From contig JAODUO010000853.1 in NCBI GenBank assembly GCA_025642075.2, forward strand, positions 124,001 to 188,000: a DNA stretch of 64,000 nucleotides, written 5' to 3'. Positions 36,371 to 64,000 of the stretch are shown here, piece after piece. The notes under the pieces were generated by a model. That model was not told where the DNA came from. It saw only the letters and a program-made list of their open reading frames with translations, and searched no databases. The stretch comes from Ridgeia piscesae (taxonomy: Eukaryota > Annelida > Polychaeta > Sabellida > Siboglinidae). Made by a program: the position numbers and the translations under genes. Every line of letters begins with the position of its first letter. Positions within the stretch are counted from its first letter, which is position 1.

Positions 36371-38742
36371 ATTACATTGACATTTCAAACGATGAACTGT
36401 AACCATTCAATGTTTGCGGTTCCAGTGAACAATTCTTGGTTATCACTTTGTAACAAATCTGTTTTCAAGATTTCCACTTTTTCTATGTGATCGTATGGGG
36501 AATGCACAGATGAAATAAAAGCCAGTGTTGTTTTTTCCCTGTGTGTTGCATTTATTTATTCTTTCAGACATGCCATTAAAAGTTTCATGTATATTATATT
36601 TATAGTAGTTAGTTATTTAGAGTTTACTTGTTTCAGTTGATAAACTGACTTGTCCACACTGATAATTTACTGGACAATGACTAGGCCTATTAATGGCAAA
36701 ACTTAGCAGATTTTATGCATACGTACATTTCTGTAAATCTAATAGATAGCGACACTTAATCTACAAACAGCTTGGCAGATAGCTGATGAAACCTAACAGA
36801 TTTCAACCATTTAAAATGTGTACATCTATTACACTTTTGTTTGTATTTCGACCAAATCTCCTTTTTCATGTAACAGCATTGGCGAATACAAGTAGATTGG
36901 CGGGAGTTGCTAACATTACAGAACCATCACATAGACACATGTGTAGTGAAAATTTAATTGTAATTAATAAGTGCAACAATATTATAACTTGGACAAAATG
37001 TTGAAGGCAAATACTGAATCACAAACCCATTGAACTCGAGACAGGATCTCGCCAAGAGTTTATGTTTCACATCAGATGAATGTCACATGACAACCTCCAA
37101 AATGATATTGACAACAACATCAGTAAACTGAAATAAAGAAATGCAAAATATTTACATGTCTGAGCTGGCTTGGTGGCAAGATGTTACGCAAATGTATGTT
37201 GCAACATATCAGCACCAATGATCATTCCTACAATCTGTACATGTATATGTAAACCACTATGTTACATGGTCACTGATTGAACCTCATAACAAATATATAT
37301 TACGTTTGTTTTTTATTTATATGTATTTATGTATATTTATATAGATATTCAATCCAAAGAAATGTCCATATCATCCAAATAACAAAGTTAACAGTACCAT
37401 AACGCATCCACACAGGATAAACACCGGGAAGCCAAGACCTATGCGGAATGCTTTGCTTCTAGTAAACAATACAAAATGTTGTATGCTCTCACCGCCACAG
37501 AACCAGTAGTTCCTTTAACTTTAAGACAGTTGGTTTTGACCGATACACTTCTCTGTACTACTCCATAGTTTCATTTGCCAACAGACGCTGTATGACAACA
37601 AAAAGCAATCCTTTCATGTCCACCCCTCCATAACACAGTTAAAAATGAGGCACTTATATAATAAGGAAAAATATATCTATTTAACACGATTATCATTATA
37701 AGCAGAGGACCACACTTTGTGACATCCCAAAAATAAATTGTTCATCTTGCGATATAACAATTACAAAGAATACATATGTTATCACAATTTGAGGTTAGTC
37801 ATGATGTGCTGTGGGAACTCAATTACTGCTACGTCATTGTATAAGTACAATGTCTGTGGCAGATGATGGACATGTATACTACAGGCATGTACACTACATA
37901 TTCACATGTATCAGAAATTATACCGTCAAAATCCAGCCACATAAACAGTGATCATAATGCAGAACTACTACAAATATTTGCTGTACACATTATGAAAATA
38001 TACACATGCCGGCAATCCAACCGGAACAAACTACGAAGTTATTAAGTGCCAAGAAAGTGATAAAATATTTATATACAAGGTGAACCTTGTGTGTGTGCGT
38101 GTGTGTGTGTGAAATACATTGAGGAGATCAGATAAATCCTACAAAGAAAGGCTCGATATAAAATGGCACTGATACAACAGGCCCAATGCAGGAAGCACCT
38201 ACTCACGGCGTGAAATCATTCTCCTAAGTACTGCAGGCACAGTGAATCCAACATGAAAGCAGAGGCTACTCATCTGCACCAGCATGTCAAATCCATCTGA
38301 TATGGCACATTCATGGACGTTCTACAACCTCTATCGCATACCTCCTCAAAGACATCGCCTTTGTTGGTTGCTGAGCACAGACCAACTACACGCAGGACTG
38401 ACAGTCTATCTGCGACTGACCTACACAATAACGCAAACTGACAGCACAAACCGGGGCAGCTCAGTACAGTCAAACCACACTAAGGTCACTTCAGTAATAC
38501 AACAACCTCCCAATTAAGGTCACCTCGCACAGTGAAAGATCATAGCAATAACAGTAAAGTGAAAGGTTGCGGTCACATTGCTATTCACGTCACAAAGCCC
38601 CAGTGCAGAGGGTGACCTTAATTGAGAAGTTTCACTGTACTGCCAGTCTGTTTCTATACTTACGCTAAATACAACGAATGCTCCCAGCACACCTTATCCA
38701 CATGCCTCCCTCCAGCAGGCCTCCTACACACAAGTGTTCTAC

Positions 38743-38815
<73 letters not shown>

Positions 38816-39620
38816 ACTTCCTGTAAGTGTTGGTACCCACACATGTCACACCATTAACTCCCATCTGACCATTCCAACGACTGTGTCGAACCAACGTGGA
38901 ACTGGGGCATGTTTGCTATGCTGACCTTGAATATAAAATGATAATTTATTATGTAAGAGACAACACTGCTCTCTAGACGTGTGGCTGCGCATGTTACAGT
39001 GAAAGCTCACACAACCTATGCATGCAGTGGTCCCTCAAATGCACCATCCCACATCGCAGTTTATACAAAATCGGAGCTTGAATAAAGCTCAAATTGCACA
39101 CACACACGTGCGATTTAAATGCATGTATGCCAAGAGTACTAAACATCTATATATATATTATCTGTATATCTACTGTACATGTTCAGAGACGTGATATTTT
39201 CCTAGCTGGTATATACATATAAACACTGATGATTAATTAGTGTATGGTTTCTTCACCCAGTTACGGCAACTGCAGTGAGCTTGGAACAACATGCTCCAGT
39301 TACTTATACACACTTAAATACAGTCCACACCACTTCCAATGATTGCTTTCACAAACCTGTGAAATTAATATTCGATTTAATCTTCTGCAGTTTACATGAT
39401 ATATTAATGTGCACAGTCAAATACAGCCTTAGGTACAAATACATATTTTTGTCAACAAGTTGCTTCTCTTCCCTAGCACATGTTAATATTTTTCTCTACA
39501 CGTTGTTAGAACATACACCCTGGTGCAAAGCTGTGAACCACCATATATATGCCACGGCAGTTTCATGTGACTCTAGTTGTTGACGTGAAATCCTTGAGAT
39601 TGCTAGCTAGATCTACCGCC
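36371..39620 (-). other. MAPKAPK 3' flank and probable 3' UTR
   Basis: No coding sequence. For the - strand transcript, tttatt (AATAAA on the - strand) occurs near 38944 and again near 36549-36560, so the 3' UTR could be about 0.7 kb or longer. A long (AT)n run (38743-38815) and a (GT)n run (about 38087-38111) lie here. Confidence 0.4.
38743..38815. repeat. (AT)n microsatellite
   Basis: About 70 bases of AT dinucleotide with one AC interruption near 38800. Confidence 0.96.
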
Positions 39621-59022
<19,402 letters not shown>

Positions 59023-59775
59023 CTGAAACAGACACCACACATGACAACATCCATGTCCCCCATCCAAGGTATAATAACAAATTATTAACAGAAAGGACAG
59101 CACACGACAACGCATGACAGCAACAGCATCCATGACAATAGTTCACCAATCATTATTCAAACACAACAGTCAACACATGGCAGGATCCATGCCAATAGTT
59201 CACAACTTCCCCGTCTAATTATACTAGAACATTTATGGGATCTAGTGAATAATTCCCTCCCCATCTATGTCTACGGATCCATGTATATAAGTCGTGTATC
59301 TATTCATATTACAACAGAACTTACAAAACATTTGACAGGATCAGAAGATCCATGTCTCTAGTTCCCCATCAACTGATCAAATAGCACACACAACATATAT
59401 AATATTGTGTCTATTTCTTCTATCCATGCTACACTATAGTAATTAGTTCACCTATCTATGCTAATATAAAATTCAACAGAAAAGTCAATACACGAAGGGA
59501 TCCATGTAAATAGTCCCCACATCTATTCTATAACAGAACACAGGCAAGATCTGGTGAACAGTTCACCCATCTATGTAATCATAACAGATCACACTACAGG
59601 ATCCATATAAGTAGTTCCCTGTACACATTACAACAACAGTTACAGAACACACAACAGTATCCATGCAAACAGTTCACCAATGTAGCTTTAATAACATAAC
59701 ACACAATAGTGAATAATTTCGCTCCATCAATGCTATAACACTTAAATAAACAGATGACTTCATCCATCTAAAATG
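59023..59775 (-). repeat. Old, diverged junction array at the MAPKAPK M1 acceptor
   Basis: About ten degenerate units 45-75 bp apart with the + strand consensus ggatccatgtaaatagttcc, then ccatctatgctataacagaa. This matches the exon M1 start plus acceptor on the + strand (ggatccgtgtgaatagctcc, then cctccatccatgctgaaaca). Examples begin near 59182, 59275, 59348, 59498, 59550, 59599 and 59648. M1 is thus flanked by an old array on its acceptor side and a young one on its donor side. Confidence 0.7.
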
Positions 59776-60660
59776 AAAGTACCACGATTCAATAACACAC
59801 AGGCCATTTCAAAGAACCTTTAAGTTATAGCCTAGCAGTGAGTTGGCCCTGGAGCTGGCGTCTGAGAAGGCAGTGTGTGCCCGGGGCGGGATCTGAGAGA
59901 GAGGAGGACTAGTTCACTTGGACAGAGCGCAGCGAGAGGTCACAGCTGGCTGGCGAGGTCTGATTCAACCTGACATGAGGCTGTGGAAACAAGCCGCCTG
60001 AGCCGCTGTGTCAGAGCCCACGGTTGTTACTCTTATCAACCCACGAATCACTGCGAAATCAGTCCTTATACATAAGACTGCGACTGGAATGCATTCAATT
60101 AGAAGCCTTTTATACGACAACAAACATTTAACACCTTACGATGTTGCAATCAAGAAGCCATTGTGGACATATCAACAGGACAGACAGGAACCGTAAATGA
60201 ATATAAAGGAGTAGTTTGGTGTGAGTAGTAGGCCAGTCATTGTCATATAACACACAGTACAATATCACTACAATAAATTAACCACTACAATGTGCTGTGT
60301 GAATAGGTCTGAAAACAAAACTGATGCTGACAGGTATCTAACTACAACTGAAATGTTTTTGCCTCGGTAAACCTGTGGCTTCGTTGTCCACAAGCCATAT
60401 GACACTTTATTAATGCTTATGGTGGTGGTTTTGACAGTCTTGTTAATAAATTATCCAATAGTTCCAATACCTCACACAGCAACTGTAGGTGTCAGAAAGA
60501 ACTGACACTAGAAAGAATTCCCTAGTGTACTGACACTGTGAAGACTAAAGCAGTATCCAGTTGCCAACTGACCCCAGCAGCTGATATAAGACCCAACTTA
60601 AACACAAATCACAACCAGGACGTGAAGTACACTGCTCAGTGCTCACACGTACAATCTTGG
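59776..60660. other. Non-coding stretch upstream of M1
   Basis: No gene is supported. A modestly CpG-containing, purine-rich patch (59860-59960) stands out. A 62-codon ORF at 60008-60196 is not recognised and is likely chance. Confidence 0.5.
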
Positions 60661-60985
60661 CACCTACCACAGTGAACAGAGGTGACATGGCCACACTGAG
60701 ATGACACTGTCACGCACTGAGGTGACATGACGACATAGAAGTGGCATGGCCAAACAGAGGTGGCATGGCCACACAGAGGTGGCATGGACACATAGAAGTA
60801 GCATGGCCAAACAGAGGTGGCATGGACACATAGAAGTAGCATGGCCAAACAGAGATGGCATGGCCCCACTGAGGTGGCATGGCCACATTGAGGTGGCATG
60901 GACACACAGAAGTGGCATGAGATGTAGCATGATGACATAGAATATCATCCCTCAGAGGTGACATAGTCAAACAAAGGTGACATGG
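60661..60985. repeat. 19-bp minisatellite, about 14 copies
   Basis: Units of gaggtggcatggccacaca with higher-order variants (acatagaagtagcatggcc, gcatggacacat). It is probably organised as a two-unit repeat. ORFs on both strands are repeat artefacts. Confidence 0.9.
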
Positions 60986-61841
60986 TTTCACTTGAGGGTA
61001 CGCAGATATACAGCAGAAGAAGAGAATATGACAGAACTCACGGGATGTTACTAAAATGTGTCCACTATCTAGGGATTGTGTCTTAGTTATTTTTTGATAA
61101 TACAAAGTCATGTCTTCTTTACCTGCACACTTTGGTTCCCAAGGTTTTGGTTGGACAAGCGACACATGAGGATTAGTGAGACACATGGTATTCCAGATGG
61201 TTCCCACAGAAAATGTGTGGATCGTCAAACTACTGGATTATTGAACACCAGATAAACGGGACCCGACTGTATCTGCAGGTTATTGAAATGCATTCATTTG
61301 ATGAATGTATTAAAATAGACCTGCAGCCTTGCAAGTTCCAAGACACCAATGATGAGAGCGTGGTGTCACCTGGCTGGATAAAGCAGGTGGACCTGTCACC
61401 TGTGGATCACATTCCCAAAGCAAAGGTTCTGTTGACAGAAAGAAATGTCACCTCTTCCATGGGGTGACAATCATGACATTTATATGCTGACAGCTGCTGT
61501 TTGCACACACTAGATGTCACCTACAGTCTCTTGTATGACCACAGGATCTTATCTTTGGTTACCTTCTGGTTCCAGCCATGTCACTCAGCCACAGCTGGTC
61601 ACAGGCTCTCTGGCTTCCACCAATACAAGTATCCCCACGAGAGAAATGAGAATCAATACCACATTAAACAAACAGCATTACCAAAGCAAATGTGATCCAT
61701 ATGTGGGCTGTGTTGTGTTGTAGGTCTCTGGACACTTCATGGTGTGTAGACTGTACACAATCCAACTCCCAGGACACAGTCTCGGGTCATCAGAAAATCA
61801 TTACTGCCACAAACACATACAGCTGAACAAACTGCACACTA

Positions 61842-62690
61842 CAGATGCAGCATTCTGCTGGTTCTTGTAGTGACATAGCATTCTGCTGGTTCTTGTAGTG
61901 ACATAGCATTCTGCTGGTTCTTGTAGTGACACAGGACACAGTCTGCTGGTCTAGACAAATCTTGTAGTGACATAGCATTCTGCTGCTCTTGTAGTGACAT
62001 AGCATTCTGCTGGCTCTTGTAGTGACATAGCATTCTGCTGGCTCTTGTAGTGACATAGCATTCTGCTGGCTCTTGTAGTGACATAGCATTCTGCTGGCTC
62101 TTGTAGTGACATAGCATTCTGCTGGCTCTTGTAGTGACATAGCATTCTGCTGGCTCTTGTAGTGCATCATTCTGCTGGCTCTTGTATTGACATAGCATTT
62201 GCTGGCTCTTGTAGTGACATAGCATTCTGCTGGCTCTTGTATTGACATAGCATTTGCTGGCTCTTGTAGTGACATAGCATTCTGCTGGCTCTTGTATTGA
62301 CATAGCATTTGCTGGCTCTTGTAGTGACATAGCATTCTGCTGGCTCTTGTAGTGACACAGCATTCTGCTGGCTCTTGTAATGACATAGCATTCTGCTGGC
62401 TCTTGTAGTGGCATATCATTCTGCTGGCTCTTGTATTGACATAGCATTTGCTGGCTCTTGTAGTGACATAGCATTCTGCTGGCTCTTGTATTGACATAGC
62501 ATTTGCTGGCTCTTGTAGTGACATAGCATTCTGCTGGCTCTTGTAGTGGCATATCATTCTGCTGGCTCTTGTAGTGACATAGCATTCTGCTGGCTCTTGT
62601 AGTGACATAGCATTCTGCTGGCTATTGTACTGAAACACCATTCTGCTGTCGTTTGAAGTGACACAGCATTCTATTGGTTCTTCGACTACG
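61842..62690. repeat. 28-bp minisatellite, about 28 copies
   Basis: The unit is cattctgctggctcttgtag plus tgacatag. Period 28 bp, with ttgtag/ttgtat variants alternating in a higher-order pattern at 62160-62520. The + strand unit contains ggctcttgtag, which is weakly acceptor-like. The 304- and 248-codon - strand ORFs are products of the repeat. Confidence 0.96.
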
Positions 62691-63389
62691 GGGGGTAGTG
62701 ACACCGCATTCTGTACACTAGACAGGGCATTCTGTTGGCGATTGTTTGTTAAGTCCCTCTAGTCATGGAAATACATCTAACATAAGGTAATAACATGACC
62801 CTGTAAACATGAGAGAACAGCATCCAACCCAACAAACTGTCTAGCCCTCTAGACCTACGGGTAACAACCAATCAGGGGGTTCTAACTACCGGTAGTTGCC
62901 TCAGGTTGTGGGAATAGCCGCCTGTATGAGAGTGCTGACTAAGCTGGTCTAGCTGTTAGCACTAAATTACTACTAATCCAATACAGGGCCAACCAACCTA
63001 CATGGTAACACGTCTGATGTAACAAACTGCTCTCAAAAACAAAACAACGTATCTAGGTTAATAACAAGAAAAAAGACAGGACTCCCGCCTGTAATCTAAC
63101 CACATGGACTTTGTCTACTTGCAAGTTAATGACATGTGAACACTGGACTCGCTGACTAAGTCAACAAACCAAACTACCAACAAGAAGAACAAATTTGACA
63201 TTAGCTTTGGCGAGCATTTGGATATACTGGGAGTTCACCGAAGTCCTATTATGTCAGCGTCTGGTCATACTTAGAGTTGGGAGCCAACTGACACACTTGG
63301 GTATCAGCTGACAAACCAGGGAGATGGCTGAGACTTTAAAAACTTGGGACTCTGCTGACGGTGTTACAATAACATACAACTCTCTGTGG

Positions 63390-63778
63390 AGCATACCTGG
63401 GATGAGGCAGATACATCACCCTGGGTATGTTATACCTGGGATGAGGCAGATACATCACCCTGGGTATGTTATACCTGGGATGAGGCAGATACATCACCCT
63501 GGGTATGTTATACCTATGGTGAGGCAGATACATCACCCCGGATATGTTATAGCTGGGGTGAGGCAGATACATCCCCCCTGGGTATGTTATTAACCGGAAA
63601 AATCAAAGGAAAACATCCCCATGTTATACCTGGGATGAGGCAGATACATCACCCTGGGTATGTTATACCTGGGATGAGGCAGATACATCACCCTGGGTAT
63701 GTTATAGCTATGGTAAGGCAGATACATCACCCCGGATATGCTATAGCTGGGGTGAGGCAGATACATCACCCCAATGTA
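63390..63778. repeat. 39-bp minisatellite, about 9 copies, in two blocks
   Basis: The unit is acctgggatgaggcagatac, then atcaccctgggtatgttat. The two blocks (63390-63590 and 63625-63778) repeat the same order of variants (ctgggatgagg, then tatggt.agg, then ctggggtgagg), separated by a unique aaccggaaaaatcaaaggaa segment, so a whole block seems to have been duplicated. The unit contains ctgg/gtatgt, a donor-like motif on the + strand. The 39-bp period is a multiple of three, so open frames are expected by chance. Confidence 0.95.
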
Positions 63779-64000
63779 GTGTAGTGATTCAGTTCAACCG
63801 GAAATCCAAGACCGCCACATCCATGTAAGTTTTGTCAGCATACATAAATGTATCATCATAATGTTTGATGTAACTGTTTACATAAGCAACTAACAAACAT
63901 ACTTCTATCAGCATAAACACACTGGCGATCACTATCGGTGTCAATGAAAGCTGACTAACAAAAGGCAAACCACTGACGGAAATGAAACGTTCTCCCATTC

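Noticed and set aside
61130..61230. Upstream MAPKAPK exon (donor-like gtaaag on the - strand)
   Set aside because: The translation does not contain the expected R-E-V-x-L-H...V-D-V-Y-E-N segment of MK2/MK3.
61213..61467. 84-codon + strand ORF with protein-like composition
   Set aside because: No recognisable domain and no convincing splice sites; may be chance.
61790..62704. 304- and 248-codon - strand ORFs
   Set aside because: They are readings of the 28-bp minisatellite in different frames; the sequence is open in several frames at once and has no domain.

Overview
The window is nuclear DNA from an intron-rich animal. Its coding sequence is carried by small exons with GT-AG introns, and no bacterial-type ORF organisation is present. 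Two genes are certain. On the + strand (17841-29317) is a bifunctional 6-phosphofructo-2-kinase/fructose-2,6-bisphosphatase (PFKFB), with 13 exons seen. They join in one frame to 497 codons plus stop, and only the N-terminal exon(s) are missing. On the - strand (59022 down to 39621) is a p38-activated MAPKAP kinase of the MK2/MK3 type, with 8 exons seen. They join to 254 codons plus stop, and the N-terminal third lies upstream, probably beyond 64000. The genes are tail to tail, about 10.3 kb apart stop to stop. The same gene pair is linked in two human paralogous regions (PFKFB2/MAPKAPK2 on 1q32, PFKFB4/MAPKAPK3 on 3p21), so this looks like a pre-duplication arrangement in an invertebrate.

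The organism is best guessed as an invertebrate deuterostome, possibly a cephalochordate. The guess rests on the single pro-ortholog-like genes, the linkage, and the many intronic minisatellites that span exon/intron borders. I recall such minisatellites being reported from amphioxus genes. A lophotrochozoan cannot be excluded.

Layout: 1-1409, 34-bp minisatellite; 1410-17840, non-coding with a SINE-like piece and diverged repeats, no gene I can support; 17841-29317, PFKFB; 29318-39620, 3' flanks of both genes with a 29-bp minisatellite (35030-36370), a 21-bp-arm hairpin and AT repeats; 39621-59022, MAPKAPK; 59023-64000, the intron or 5' part of MAPKAPK with three more minisatellites.

The outstanding feature is a recurring architecture. 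In both genes, tandem arrays sit exactly on splice junctions, and the repeat unit contains a copy of the junction itself (exon edge plus splice-site motif). This is seen at PFKFB exons 3, 5, 9 and 12 (acceptors) and at MAPKAPK exons M1 (donor array young, acceptor array old), M2 (acceptor) and M3 (donor). M7 has an array abutting its acceptor without exon sequence. Two of these arrays (PFKFB exon 9, 42-bp unit; MAPKAPK M2, 33-bp unit) have units divisible by three and are open in the gene's frame, so use of a distal copy would insert 14-aa or 11-aa modules. The others are out of frame or carry in-frame stops and act as potential poison decoys.
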